DNA of 64,000 bases from Bacteroidales bacterium (GCA_012729335.1 JAAYDJ010000036.1:108290-172289), one strand, 5' to 3'. Numbered from the stretch's first letter, positions 17,266 through 27,095 are shown. Notes: generated by a model from the letters alone, not told the origin. Numbers and translations are program-made.

Positions 17266-20200
17266 GTATAGCCTCCACCAGCATCCAGCGGCCGGTACTG
17301 GCAACGGTTTTCTCCCTGGTGATTCTCCTCTTCGGGGGAATCGGAATCACCTACCTGGGTGTCAGGGAGTTCCCCAGCGTGGATCCGCCGATCATCTCGG
17401 TGAGCACCTCCTATCCGGGGGCCAACTCCGACGTGATTGAGACCCAGATCACCGAGCCCCTGGAGCAGTCGATCAACGGGATTCCGGGGATCAGGACGCT
17501 GACCAGCCGCAGCAGCCAGGGAAACAGCAACATCACCGTGGAGTTTGAGTTGTCGGTCGATATGGAGACGGCCGCCAATGACGTGCGCGACAAGGTCTCC
17601 CAGGCGCAGCGGTTCCTGCCGCGCGACTGCGACCCCCCGACAGTCTCCAAGGCCGACGCCGACGCCAGCCCCATCATGATGATCGCCGTGAAAAGTCCCA
17701 AGCGTTCCCTGCTGGAGCTCTCCGAGATCGCCGACCTCACCTTCAAGGAGCAGCTGCAGACCATCTCCGGGGTGAGTGCCGTCCAGATCTGGGGCGAAAA
17801 ACGGTATGCCATGCGTTTGTGGCTCGATCCAGCCAAACTCGCGGGATACCAGATGACCCCCCTTGATGTGCGCAACGCCATCCTCCGCGAGAACGTCGAG
17901 CTTCCGGCAGGAAGCGTCGAAGGCAACACCACCCAGCTGACCATCCGCGCCCTGGGACTGATGACCACCCCCGCCGAATTCAACAACCTCATTATCCGCC
18001 AGGTGGGCGAACAGCTCGTGCGCGTCCGCGATATCGGCCGCGCTGAACTGGGCCCCGAAGACCTTCGCGGGATCATGAAAATGAACGGCATCCCCATGGT
18101 GGCCACCATCATCATCCCCCAGCCGGGCGCCAACCACATCGACATCGTCGACGAAGTTTACTCCCGCCTCGAATACATCAAAAAAGACCTCCCCGACGAC
18201 GTCCAGATCGAAATCGGTTTCGACAATACCAGCTATATCCGCTCCTCTATCAAGGAGGTGTTGCAAACCATCTATCTGGCCTTCGCCCTGGTGGTCTTTA
18301 TCATCTTCCTTTTCCTGCGTGACTGGCGCACCACCCTCATCCCCATCCTGGTGATCCCCGTATCCCTGGTGGGCTCCTTCTTCATCATGTACCTTGCCGG
18401 ATTTACCATCAACGTACTCACCCTGCTGGCCATCGTGCTCTCGATCGGGCTGGTGGTCGACGACGCCATCGTGATGATGGAAAACATCTACGTGAAAATC
18501 GAGCAGGGAATGACCCCCCTGGAAGCCGGCCTCAAGGGATCTAACGAAATCTTCTTCGCCATCATTGCTACGACGATTACCCTGGTGGCGGTCTTCATCC
18601 CCATCGTCTTCCTGGAAGGGATGACCGGAAGGCTCTTCCGGGAGTTCAGCATCGTCATTGCGGGGGCCGTGGCCATCTCCTCTTTTGTGGCCCTGACGCT
18701 GACCCCCATGCTCTCGACCAAGCTGCTCAAAACCAGGCACACCCGAAGCAAAGCCTACAATACCTCGGAGAAGTTCTTCGTCAGGCTCAACACCGTGTAC
18801 CAGAACTCCCTCGACAGTTTCCTCCGGAAAAAACAGATCGCCCTGGTGGTGCTTGTAGCCTCCTTCGGTTTGATCTTCTGGCTCTGGAAGGTGATTCCCG
18901 CGGAGATGGCTCCCCTGGAAGACCGTTCGCAAATGAACATCAACATCACCTCCCCCGAGGGGTCCACCTATGAATACAATCTGGCGTATGTGGAGGACCT
19001 GGCCTCGGTGGTAGAACGGACGGTTCCCGAAGCCGACAAAACCACCACGATGATCCGCGGGGGCGGTGGGTTTGTGCGGATCGTGCTGGTGTCGCCCGAC
19101 ATGCGCGACCGCACTCAGCAGGAAATCGCCAACCAGCTCACGCGCGAACTGCGCAAGAAAACCAAGGCCCGCGCCAACGTTATGCAGCAGTCCACCTTCG
19201 GCGGCCGTCGTGCCGGAATGCCCATCCAATATGTGCTCCAGGCTCCCAATATAGATAAACTGAGGGAAATCCTCCCGGAATTCATGGCCAAAGTCCAGGA
19301 CAATCCCACCTTCGTGATGGCCGATGTCAACCTGAAGTTCACCAAGCCGGAAATACAGATCGAAATCAACCGCGATAAGGCCAACCTGCTGGGTGTTTCC
19401 ACCCAGAACATCGGCCAGACGCTCCAGCTGGCGCTCAGCGGACAACGGTTCGGCTATTTCATCATGAACGGCAAACAGTACCAGATTTTCGGGGAACTGG
19501 CCCGCCATGACCGCAATAAACCCCTCGATCTGAAATCGTTGTATGTCCGCAGCAACACCGGACAGATGATTCAGCTCGACAATTTTGTCAACCTGAAGGA
19601 GACCACGGCGCCACCGCAGCTTTACCGGTACAACCGCTTTGTGGCGGCCACCATCTCCGCAGGCCTCGCCGAAGGCAAAACCATCAGCCAGGGCCTCGCG
19701 GAAATGGATATGATCGCCGCCGAAGTCCTCGACGACAGTTTCCGCACGGCCCTCGCCGGCGATTCCAAAGACTTCATGGAGAGCTCCTCCAGCCTGATGT
19801 TCGCCTTTGTGCTGGCCATACTCCTCATCTTCCTGGTGCTCTCGGCCCAGTTCGAGAGTTTCAAGGACCCGGTGATCGTGATGATGACGGTGCCCCTGGC
19901 CCTGACGGGAGCGCTTCTCTTCATGTGGTATTTCGGGGTCACCATGAACATCTTCAGCCAGATCGGGATCATTATGCTTATCGGTCTGGTCTCCAAAAAC
20001 GGAATTCTCATCGTGGAGTTCGCCAACCAGCGCAAGGAGGCCGGGATGAGCAAGGCCGATGCCATCAGGTATGCCTCCGCAGCCCGTTTCCGGCCCATCC
20101 TGATGACGAGCCTCTCCACCATCCTGGGAATCCTTCCCCTGGCCCTCGGCTGGGGCGAAGGCGCCCAAAGCCGCGTCGCCATGGGTATCGCCGTCGTGGG

Positions 20201-20333
20201 CGGCCTCACCCTGGCTACCTTCCTCACCCTTTACGTGGTACCCGCGATTTACCTTTATATCTCCAGTGAACCCAAAAACCTGAACGACGTGCAGCAGCCC
20301 TCCGCCAATCTGCCCGCCGGCAGGGAAATATGA
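17262..20333 (+). CDS. RND efflux pump inner-membrane transporter (HAE1/AcrB type)
   Basis: A 1023-residue proton-driven resistance-nodulation-division transporter. The N-terminus SIASTSIQRPVLATVFSLVI is TM1, and GIRTLTSRSSQG lies in the pore domain. The proton-relay pair D400-D401 sits in GLVVDDAIVMMENI (TM4), PIVFLEGMTGRLFREFS follows, and a second TM block (FALVVFI... and LLIFLVLSAQFESFKDP) ends in a full C-terminal half. Length and both large periplasmic loops are intact. It forms a tripartite complex with the adaptor (overlapping by 4 bp) and the TolC protein 7 bp downstream. The substrate cannot be inferred; the position inside an enzyme cluster may reflect plant-phenolic or antimicrobial export, but that is inference. 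A 1192-codon antisense frame across it is a composition artefact. Confidence 0.95.
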   Translation: MSIASTSIQRPVLATVFSLVILLFGGIGITYLGVREFPSVDPPIISVSTSYPGANSDVIETQITEPLEQSINGIPGIRTLTSRSSQGNSNITVEFELSVDMETAANDVRDKVSQAQRFLPRDCDPPTVSKADADASPIMMIAVKSPKRSLLELSEIADLTFKEQLQTISGVSAVQIWGEKRYAMRLWLDPAKLAGYQMTPLDVRNAILRENVELPAGSVEGNTTQLTIRALGLMTTPAEFNNLIIRQVGEQLVRVRDIGRAELGPEDLRGIMKMNGIPMVATIIIPQPGANHIDIVDEVYSRLEYIKKDLPDDVQIEIGFDNTSYIRSSIKEVLQTIYLAFALVVFIIFLFLRDWRTTLIPILVIPVSLVGSFFIMYLAGFTINVLTLLAIVLSIGLVVDDAIVMMENIYVKIEQGMTPLEAGLKGSNEIFFAIIATTITLVAVFIPIVFLEGMTGRLFREFSIVIAGAVAISSFVALTLTPMLSTKLLKTRHTRSKAYNTSEKFFVRLNTVYQNSLDSFLRKKQIALVVLVASFGLIFWLWKVIPAEMAPLEDRSQMNINITSPEGSTYEYNLAYVEDLASVVERTVPEADKTTTMIRGGGGFVRIVLVSPDMRDRTQQEIANQLTRELRKKTKARANVMQQSTFGGRRAGMPIQYVLQAPNIDKLREILPEFMAKVQDNPTFVMADVNLKFTKPEIQIEINRDKANLLGVSTQNIGQTLQLALSGQRFGYFIMNGKQYQIFGELARHDRNKPLDLKSLYVRSNTGQMIQLDNFVNLKETTAPPQLYRYNRFVAATISAGLAEGKTISQGLAEMDMIAAEVLDDSFRTALAGDSKDFMESSSSLMFAFVLAILLIFLVLSAQFESFKDPVIVMMTVPLALTGALLFMWYFGVTMNIFSQIGIIMLIGLVSKNGILIVEFANQRKEAGMSKADAIRYASAARFRPILMTSLSTILGILPLALGWGEGAQSRVAMGIAVVGGLTLATFLTLYVVPAIYLYISSEPKNLNDVQQPSANLPAGREI

Positions 20334-20340
20334 CGACACA

Positions 20341-21753
20341 ATGAAGATCATGACGCGAAAAATAACCACCTTCATTACAGTGTATGGTCTCCTCCTGATT
20401 CCGGGGTTTCTCACCGGCCAGGAGAGGGGTACCGTGCTTCCCGCCAGGCAGCAGACCGGTCCGGTTTGGGAGAACGACGCCTCAGAAAGTGAAACCGTCG
20501 ACCTGGGCGGATGCATCATCAGGGGACTGGAGCACAATTTCGACGTGCGGGTGGCCCGAAACAACCAGGAAATTTCCGACAACAACGTCACACGGGGAAA
20601 TGCGGGTTTTCTGCCCGAGGTAACCTTTTCAAACCGTTTCGGAGGTACCCTCCAAACCACCACCCAATCCCTTTCCAGTGGGGAGGAGAATACCGCCAAA
20701 GGCATTCACAACCTCTCCAACAGTGCGGGACTAAACCTGGGGATGACCATTTTCAGGGGATTTCAGGTACAAACGACCTACCAGAAGCTGGAGGAGCTCA
20801 AAAAAGTGGGAGCCCTCAATGCCCAGATGGCCATGGAAAACCTGGTGGCCCGCATCGCTTCGGAATACTACTACTATGTGGAGCAGGTCAGTATGTTCCA
20901 TAACCTGGCCTATGCCGTAACCCTTTCCCGGGAACGGGTACGCATCGACGAACAGCGCTATCTGCTGGGGGCCTCCTCGAAACTTGACCTGCTCCAGTCA
21001 AAGGTCTATTTCAATGCCGACAGCAGCCGCCTCGACCGCCAGAAAGAGGTCCTGCGCGCCTCCCAGATCCGCCTCAACGAGCTGATGGCTGCCACTAATC
21101 TGGGACAAACGATCCTCCCCTACGACACGGCCATCGCCATCAATGAAAACCTCGACTACCCCAGGCTCCTGGAGGAAACCCTCCAAAACAACACCAGCCT
21201 TTTGATTGCCACCCGCCAGCAGGTCATCTCAGGCCTCGACTATAAAATCATCTCCTCACGCGAATACCCCTACCTCACCGCAACCACAGGATACAATTAC
21301 AACACCAACGCCTACGAATCCTCCACCCTCCGGAACCAACAGGTGAGGGGCATGAACTACGGCCTCACCCTGGGGATAGACCTCTTCGACGGATTCAACC
21401 GGAAGCGCGAGAAAGCCAATGCCCGCATTGGCATGGAAAACAGCGAATACCAATACCGCCAGATAGAACAGGAGGTGAAAGCCGACCTGCTTACCATTTA
21501 CTACGGCTATGAGAACAACCTCAGACTGTTGCGCCTCGAAGAGCAGAACCTTGAGGTGGCCCGCGAAAACCTGGAGATCGCCCTGGAACGCTACAAACTG
21601 GGGAGCCTGACCGGACTTGAACTCCGTGAGGTACAGAAGAGCCTTCTCGATGCAGAGGAACGGCTGATCAGCGTGAAATACCAGGCCAAAATGGCCGAGA
21701 TCTCCCTGATGCAGATCTCCGGAAAGATCATGGACCTCGTGCCCGGCGCCTGA
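20341..21753 (+). CDS. TolC family outer-membrane efflux protein
   Basis: A 470-residue outer-membrane factor. A signal peptide (TTFITVYGLLLIPGFLTGQ) leads into two homologous repeats of long alpha-helical barrel segments and beta-strands. IVSRE-like heptads, GLNLGMTIFRGFQ and GLTLGIDLFDGFNRKREKANARI mark the paired repeats of the family. It starts 7 bp after the pump stop, so the three genes form one operon, which ends before the heptanucleotide array at 21791. An ATG three codons downstream of 20341 is an alternative start. It provides the exit duct of the tripartite pump. Confidence 0.92.
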   Translation: MKIMTRKITTFITVYGLLLIPGFLTGQERGTVLPARQQTGPVWENDASESETVDLGGCIIRGLEHNFDVRVARNNQEISDNNVTRGNAGFLPEVTFSNRFGGTLQTTTQSLSSGEENTAKGIHNLSNSAGLNLGMTIFRGFQVQTTYQKLEELKKVGALNAQMAMENLVARIASEYYYYVEQVSMFHNLAYAVTLSRERVRIDEQRYLLGASSKLDLLQSKVYFNADSSRLDRQKEVLRASQIRLNELMAATNLGQTILPYDTAIAINENLDYPRLLEETLQNNTSLLIATRQQVISGLDYKIISSREYPYLTATTGYNYNTNAYESSTLRNQQVRGMNYGLTLGIDLFDGFNRKREKANARIGMENSEYQYRQIEQEVKADLLTIYYGYENNLRLLRLEEQNLEVARENLEIALERYKLGSLTGLELREVQKSLLDAEERLISVKYQAKMAEISLMQISGKIMDLVPGA

Positions 21754-21790
21754 CATTCCTGATAATTTACTACCTTGCACTGCCTTCAAG

Positions 21791-21943
21791 GAATGAGGAA
21801 TCTGGAATCTGGAATGAGGAATCTGGAATCTTGAGTCAGGAATCAGGAATGAGGAATCTTGAATCATGAGTCTGGAGTCTGGAATCTGGAGTCTGGAATC
21901 TGGAGTCTGGAATCTGGAGTCTGGAGTCTGGAGTCAGGAGTCG
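21791..21943. repeat. Heptanucleotide tandem array, copy 2
   Basis: Consecutive 7-mers (GAATCTG, GAGTCTG, GAATGAG, GAGTCAG) fill the space between the tolC-like stop and the GH5 start. It belongs to the same family as the 1680-1855 array. The array extends to within a few bases of an ATG at 21946 and so occupies the expected promoter and leader of the GH5 gene. Confidence 0.9.
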
Positions 21944-21972
21944 GCATGGATAACCATAAAACCATTATACTT

Positions 21973-23226
21973 ATGAAGAGACTTCTTTTGCTGGCAGTTG
22001 CGGGCACTCTTCTGGCTGCGGCCTTCACGCAATGTGAATCCCCCGGTCCCGCTCCGGTGGAACCCCGGTTCATCACCATCCAGGGCCCCGACCTTTATAC
22101 CCCCGACGGGGAGAAATTTTTCATCAGGGGGACCAACCTGGGCAACTGGCTCAATCCCGAAGGGTACATGTTCCGCTTCAGCCGGGCCAGCAGCGCCCGC
22201 CTCATCGACCAGGCCTTCCGCGAAATGGTGGGGCCCGACTTCACCGACGAATTCTGGAAACAATTCAAGGACAACTATATCACCCGCGACGACATCCGCT
22301 ACATCAAAAGTACCGGAATGAACTCCATCAGGGTACCCTTCCACTACAAACTCTTCACCGATGAGGATTACATGGGACTGACCGCAGACCAGGACGGATT
22401 CCAGCGCCTCGACAGTCTGGTGGCGTGGTGTCGCGAGTCGGGACTCTACATCATCCTGGACATGCATGACGCACCGGGCGGACAAACGGGCGACAACATC
22501 GACGACAGCTACGGCTACCCCTGGCTCTTCATCAGCGAAAAAAGCCAGGAACGCTTCATTTCCATCTGGAAAAAAATAGCGGAACATTATGCCGACGAGC
22601 CGGTGATCCTGGGCTATGACCTGCTCAACGAACCCATTGCCACCTATTTTGCAGAGGATTACGACATCCTCAACGCGCAGCTGGAACCCCTCTACAAAAG
22701 GGCGGTGGCCGCCATCCGCGAAGTGGACCAAAACCACATTATCCTTCTGGGCGGCGCCCAGTGGAACAGCAACTTCAGGGTCTTCACCGATTCGAAGTTC
22801 GACGACAAGATTATGTACACCTGCCACCGCTACTGGAGCGACACCCTGCAAGCCAACATCCGGGATTTCGTTGACTTCCGCGACAGTGTCAACCTGCCCA
22901 TGTATATGGGGGAAACCGGAGAGAACAGCGACCAGTGGGTGGCGGCCTGGACCCGCCTGATGGTCCGTAACAACATCGGCTACCACTACTGGCCCTACAA
23001 AAGAATGGGCAACCCCAGCTCGGTGCTGAACATCGCGACCCCGGCCAACTGGGACTCCCTGGTGGCCTTCACACAGCACCCCCGCCTGCACTTCGGAGAG
23101 ATCCGCACCGCCCGCCCCGACCAGGAACTGGTCAAAAAAGCCATGCTGGAGCTGATCGAAAACTGCAAGTTCGAAAACTGCACCAAAAACGAAGGATACA
23201 TCCGCGCCATGGGCATGATCCCATAG
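21973..23226 (+). CDS. GH5 family endoglycosidase (cellulase-like), secreted
   Basis: A 417-residue clan GH-A enzyme. The ATG at 21973 opens KRLLLLAVAGTLLAAAFTQC, a signal peptide with Cys21 in a non-canonical lipobox. Upstream in-frame codons read through the heptanucleotide array and are not credible, although an ATG at 21946 is possible. GH5 signatures are LYTPDGEKFFIRGTNLGNWL (41-60), SIRVPFHY (118-125), acid/base E220 in GYDLLNEPIA, H285-R-Y in MYTCHRYW, and nucleophile E314 in YMGETGENSD. Members cleave beta-1,4-glucans, mannans or xyloglucan; the subfamily cannot be set here. It likely supplies oligosaccharides for the GH3 and GH95 exo-enzymes encoded beside it. Confidence 0.9.
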   Translation: MKRLLLLAVAGTLLAAAFTQCESPGPAPVEPRFITIQGPDLYTPDGEKFFIRGTNLGNWLNPEGYMFRFSRASSARLIDQAFREMVGPDFTDEFWKQFKDNYITRDDIRYIKSTGMNSIRVPFHYKLFTDEDYMGLTADQDGFQRLDSLVAWCRESGLYIILDMHDAPGGQTGDNIDDSYGYPWLFISEKSQERFISIWKKIAEHYADEPVILGYDLLNEPIATYFAEDYDILNAQLEPLYKRAVAAIREVDQNHIILLGGAQWNSNFRVFTDSKFDDKIMYTCHRYWSDTLQANIRDFVDFRDSVNLPMYMGETGENSDQWVAAWTRLMVRNNIGYHYWPYKRMGNPSSVLNIATPANWDSLVAFTQHPRLHFGEIRTARPDQELVKKAMLELIENCKFENCTKNEGYIRAMGMIP

Positions 23227-23371
23227 AACCCCGTTGCGCTCCGGCCATGTCGAGGTTAAAAACCTCAGGGCTTTCCGTTTGGTCAGCTTATTTATTAAGT
23301 CATTTAAGACATAAGATTTAAGACTTAAGACCAGGATTTAAAATTTCTCTGACATTCTGACATTCAAGACC

Positions 23372-25876
23372 TTGGTTATGGAAACAGCTGCTTACCACCT
23401 AATTCGTACATACCGCCGGGTCATCCGGCTTTTGGTTGCTTCGGCCATGCTGGCAGTGGCATTGACGACCGCCGGGTGCCGGCAGGAAAGTGGAACCTGG
23501 AAGGATGAGGGAGCAGGGACGGGCGCGAGGTATCGTCTCTGGTTCCGGGAGCCGGCGGCGATGTGGGAGGCCACGCTTCCCCTGGGCAACGGCCACCTGG
23601 GGATGATGCCCGACGGTCACCTCCGGGAGGAGACCATCGTACTGAATGACATCACCCTCTGGTCGGGGGGCGTCCAGGATGCCGACAATCCCGAAGCAGC
23701 GGAGCACCTCCCTGAGATCCGAAGGCTGCTCTTTGAAGGCCGGAACGACCTGGCTCAGGAACTGGTCTATAACACCTTCAGGTGCAAGGGAGCCGGCTCA
23801 GGCCACGGAAACGGCACCAAGGTGCCGTACGGAAGTTACGAAATCCTGGGCCACCTACGCCTCCATTATGAGGGGGATACCGCGGCAGATCCCATGGATT
23901 ACCACCGGGCGCTCTCCCTTGACGACGCCATGGCCACCACCCGGTATACCCTCGGGGAAACCGGTTACCGGCGTGACTATTTCGTGAGCTTTTCCGATGA
24001 TGTGGGCCTCATCAGGCTGACGGCCGGTCGAAAAGGAATGGTCAACGTGCGCATCAGCCTGGACAGGCCGGAGAAATTCACGACGACGGCAGCCGGCAGC
24101 CGGCTCGAGATGACCGGCCAGCTGGAAAACGGAACCGACGGCAAGGGCATGCGCTACCGGACCCTGGTGTCGGTAAAAACCAAAAAAGGAAAAGTGACCA
24201 CCTACGGGAACAGCCTGGTCGTTTCCGGAGCCACAGAAGCCCTCATTTACGTATCGGCAGGCACCGACTACAAAAATCCCGGATTTGAAAAAACGGTTGA
24301 AGAGAAACTGACCAAGGCGATGGCCCGCCCATACAAACGCATCGTCAGGGAACACATTGCAGCCTACAAAGCCTGGTTTGACCGGGCCGAGGTGATGCTG
24401 ACCCCGAACCCCGAACGGGAAGCCCTTTCCACTCCGGAGCGGCTGCAGGCCTTTGCCGCCGATCCCGATGACAACGGACTGGCAGCCCTCTATTTCCAGT
24501 ACGGGCGGTACCTGCTCATCAGCAGCACCCATGCGGGGTTGCTGCCCCCCAACCTCCAGGGGCTCTGGGCCCACACCATCAACACCCCCTGGAACGGAGA
24601 TTACCACCTCAATATCAACGTCCAGATGAACCACTGGCCGGCGGAAATCACCAACCTGGCCGAACTGCACCGACCCCTCATTGAACTCACCAAAGGATTG
24701 GTGGAGCCGGGAGGAAAGACCGCCGCCGCCTTTTACAATGCCCGGGGCTGGGTGGCCCACATGATGACCAACGTGTGGGGATTCACGGCTCCCGGGGAAC
24801 ACCCCTCCTGGGGGGCTACCAACACCGGAGGGGCCTGGCTCTGCGCCCACCTCTGGGAACACTTCGACTACAACCGCGATACGGCATACCTGCAGGAGAT
24901 CTACCCCGTTCTGAAGGGAGCGGCACAGTTCTTCCTCGACATGCTGGTGAAAGAACCGCACCACGGATGGCTGGTGACCGCCCCCACCACCTCCCCCGAG
25001 AACGCCTTTCTGATGCCGGGGAGCCGTCAGCCTGTGAACATATGTATGGGGTCGACCATGGACAACCAACTGATCAGGGAGTTGTTCGGGAATACCCTCC
25101 GTGCAGGGGAGATTCTGGGCGTGGACGGTGATTTTAGGGAACAATTGGCGGCGGCCGCCGCCCAGTTGCCCCCCAGCCGCGCAGGAAGTGACGGCAGGCT
25201 TATGGAATGGCTTGAAGATTATGAGGAAGCCGACCCGCACCACCGGCATGTCTCCCACCTCTACGGACTGCATCCCGGGTCGGAGATCACCCCCGAGGGC
25301 ACTCCCGATCTGGCGGCGGCCGCCCGCAAAAGCCTGGAACGCCGCGGCGATGGAGGTACCGGCTGGTCACGGGCATGGAAAATCAACTTCTGGGCACGCC
25401 TTCACGACGGCAACCACGCCTTCGTCCTTCTTAAAAACCTCCTCGACCCCGCCTTCGACACCAGCTTTAACTATGCCAACAAAGGAGGGACCTACCCCAA
25501 CCTCTTCTGCGCACATCCCCCCTTCCAGATGGATGGCAACTGGGGAGGATGCGCCGGCATTGCCGAAATGCTCCTGCAGAGCCACGCCGGCTTCCTGAAT
25601 ATCGCCCCTGCTCTCCCCGATGCCTTCCGGGAAGGCTCCTTCCGTGGACTGCGGGCCAGGGGAGGATTCACCGTGTCGGCCAGCTGGAAAGAAAAAACCG
25701 TGACCCGGGCTACCATTGACGCCTCCTGCCACGCAGACCTCCACCTGAAAATCCCCGCAGGAACCACCTCCTTCCAGGCATCCCTTAACGGGAAACCCCT
25801 GGAACCCGCCTCCGGAGAAGGCTTTATTCACCTGGACATGACAAAGGGTGACCAGCTGGAACTCACCTTCCAATGA
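23372..25876 (+). CDS. GH95 family alpha-L-fucosidase (or alpha-L-galactosidase) lipoprotein
   Basis: An 834-residue GH95 enzyme with a lipoprotein signal (ASAMLAVALTTAGC, Cys36). An ATG two codons in is an alternative start. The mature N-terminus RLWFREPAAMWEATLPLGNGHLG and VLNDITLWSGG are the family's beta-sandwich signature. In the (alpha/alpha)6 domain, NLQGLWAHTINTPWNGDYH leads to N414 and N416 (HLNINVQMNHW), matching the paired Asn residues that assist catalysis in characterised GH95 fucosidases. RRGDGGTGWSRAWKINFWARL is also typical. The family releases alpha-1,2-fucose, as in fucosylated xyloglucan, or L-galactose. Next to GH5 and GH3 genes this fits xyloglucan or pectin side-chain trimming. 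The gap upstream (23227-23371) has AT-rich direct repeats (TTTAAGAC-like) but no clear promoter. Confidence 0.93.
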   Translation: MVMETAAYHLIRTYRRVIRLLVASAMLAVALTTAGCRQESGTWKDEGAGTGARYRLWFREPAAMWEATLPLGNGHLGMMPDGHLREETIVLNDITLWSGGVQDADNPEAAEHLPEIRRLLFEGRNDLAQELVYNTFRCKGAGSGHGNGTKVPYGSYEILGHLRLHYEGDTAADPMDYHRALSLDDAMATTRYTLGETGYRRDYFVSFSDDVGLIRLTAGRKGMVNVRISLDRPEKFTTTAAGSRLEMTGQLENGTDGKGMRYRTLVSVKTKKGKVTTYGNSLVVSGATEALIYVSAGTDYKNPGFEKTVEEKLTKAMARPYKRIVREHIAAYKAWFDRAEVMLTPNPEREALSTPERLQAFAADPDDNGLAALYFQYGRYLLISSTHAGLLPPNLQGLWAHTINTPWNGDYHLNINVQMNHWPAEITNLAELHRPLIELTKGLVEPGGKTAAAFYNARGWVAHMMTNVWGFTAPGEHPSWGATNTGGAWLCAHLWEHFDYNRDTAYLQEIYPVLKGAAQFFLDMLVKEPHHGWLVTAPTTSPENAFLMPGSRQPVNICMGSTMDNQLIRELFGNTLRAGEILGVDGDFREQLAAAAAQLPPSRAGSDGRLMEWLEDYEEADPHHRHVSHLYGLHPGSEITPEGTPDLAAAARKSLERRGDGGTGWSRAWKINFWARLHDGNHAFVLLKNLLDPAFDTSFNYANKGGTYPNLFCAHPPFQMDGNWGGCAGIAEMLLQSHAGFLNIAPALPDAFREGSFRGLRARGGFTVSASWKEKTVTRATIDASCHADLHLKIPAGTTSFQASLNGKPLEPASGEGFIHLDMTKGDQLELTFQ

Positions 25877-25940
25877 CCTTTTCATCTCTCCGGTGTGAAG
25901 TTCCCGGGTGCAAAGGACTGCTGATCAGAGAATTTATTGC

Positions 25941-25948
25941 TACTTTTA
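25941..25948 (+). promoter_or_regulatory. Weak promoter-like box (TACTTTTA) before the GH105 gene
   Basis: One mismatch to TAnnTTTG, 20 nt before the ATG and preceded by TTGC. No convincing -33 element is visible. Confidence 0.22.
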
Positions 25949-25967
25949 GGAAGAAAAACAACGATCC

Positions 25968-27095
25968 ATGAACCGCAGACTTGTCCTCATCGTGACGGCG
26001 CTGGCCCTGAGCACCGCCGTGCATGCGCAGCCTTTGCCCACAAAGGAGAGCGTAGTGCAGAAAATGACCCTGGCCAACGACTACTTCATGCAGAAGTGGC
26101 CCGACCCGGGAGTGCCCATCGTGGGGGATCGGGTCAGGCCCAGTAACATCTGGACACGGGCCACCTACTTCGAGGGACTGATGGCACTACACCACATCTG
26201 TCCGGAGAAAAGGTATACCGATTATGCCATAGCCTGGGGAGAATCCCACCAATGGGGCCTGGCCTGGAAAAACGACAACCGCAACGCCGACGACATGGGA
26301 TGCGGACAAACCTACATTGATCTTTACAACATGGATCCCCGCCCCGAGAGGATCAGAATCCTGAAGGAGGCCGTCGATAAGATGGTGGCTTCCAACAAAA
26401 TCGACGACTGGTGGTGGATCGACGCCCTCCAGATGGCCATGCCGGTCTTTGCCCGTTTGGGAGCATTGGAAAACGAGGAGAAATATTGGAACAGGATGCA
26501 TGAGATGTACCTTCATACCCGGAATGTGGAAGGAGGCCGGGGACTCTACAATCCTGAGGATCACCTCTGGTGGCGGGACAAGGATTTTGTGCCGCCCTAC
26601 CGGGAGCCCAACGGCGAAGATTGTTACTGGTCGCGGGGCAACGGCTGGGTATTGGCCGCCATGGCACGGGTCCTGGAACAGAATCCCCCCTCCAAAAAAC
26701 AGCGGAAGGAATACATCACCATGCTCAAAAAGATGTCGGAAGCCCTGGTGAAGGTGCAGCGTGAAGATGGCTTCTGGAATGTAAGTCTCCACGATCCGGG
26801 CCACTACGGGGGCCCCGAGAGTTCCGGAACGGCCTTTTTCGTGTATGGGATGGCCTGGGGCATCAACCACGGTCACCTCAAAAAGGGGAAATATCTGCCG
26901 GCAGTGATCAGGGGATGGAATGCCCTGTGCAATGAGGCGCTGCATCCCAACGGATTCCTAGGGTACATGCAGGGAACGGGCAAGGAGCCCGCCTCAAGCC
27001 AACCTGTTGGCTACGATACCATGCCCAACTTCGAGGATTACGGATTGGGAGCCTTTCTGCTGGCTGGTAGCGAAGTCTACCGGCTGGCCAGGTAA
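25968..27095 (+). CDS. GH105 family unsaturated rhamnogalacturonyl hydrolase-like enzyme
   Basis: A 375-residue secreted protein with signal peptide MNRRLVLIVTALALSTAVHA. The (alpha/alpha)6 fold of GH105/GH88 is indicated by WTRATYFEGLMALHH (62-76), a DMGCGQTYIDLY segment (109-120), WWWIDALQMAMPVF (148-161) with candidate catalytic D152, and WSRGNGWVLAAMARVLE (221-237). The family hydrates the unsaturated uronate left by polysaccharide lyases, releasing the terminal sugar from rhamnogalacturonan or similar oligomers, so it implies lyase products reach this cell. The catalytic assignment is by analogy to YteR. The last codons (RLAR, stop) form the first unit of a 24-bp minisatellite, so the C-terminus looks recently shaped by that repeat. 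Confidence 0.88.
   Translation: MNRRLVLIVTALALSTAVHAQPLPTKESVVQKMTLANDYFMQKWPDPGVPIVGDRVRPSNIWTRATYFEGLMALHHICPEKRYTDYAIAWGESHQWGLAWKNDNRNADDMGCGQTYIDLYNMDPRPERIRILKEAVDKMVASNKIDDWWWIDALQMAMPVFARLGALENEEKYWNRMHEMYLHTRNVEGGRGLYNPEDHLWWRDKDFVPPYREPNGEDCYWSRGNGWVLAAMARVLEQNPPSKKQRKEYITMLKKMSEALVKVQREDGFWNVSLHDPGHYGGPESSGTAFFVYGMAWGINHGHLKKGKYLPAVIRGWNALCNEALHPNGFLGYMQGTGKEPASSQPVGYDTMPNFEDYGLGAFLLAGSEVYRLAR

Noticed and set aside
17127..20705. 1192-codon antisense frame opposite the RND pump
   Set aside because: His/Gly/Asp-rich translation without domains, exactly opposite an intact conserved transporter; a by-product of GC-rich codon use.
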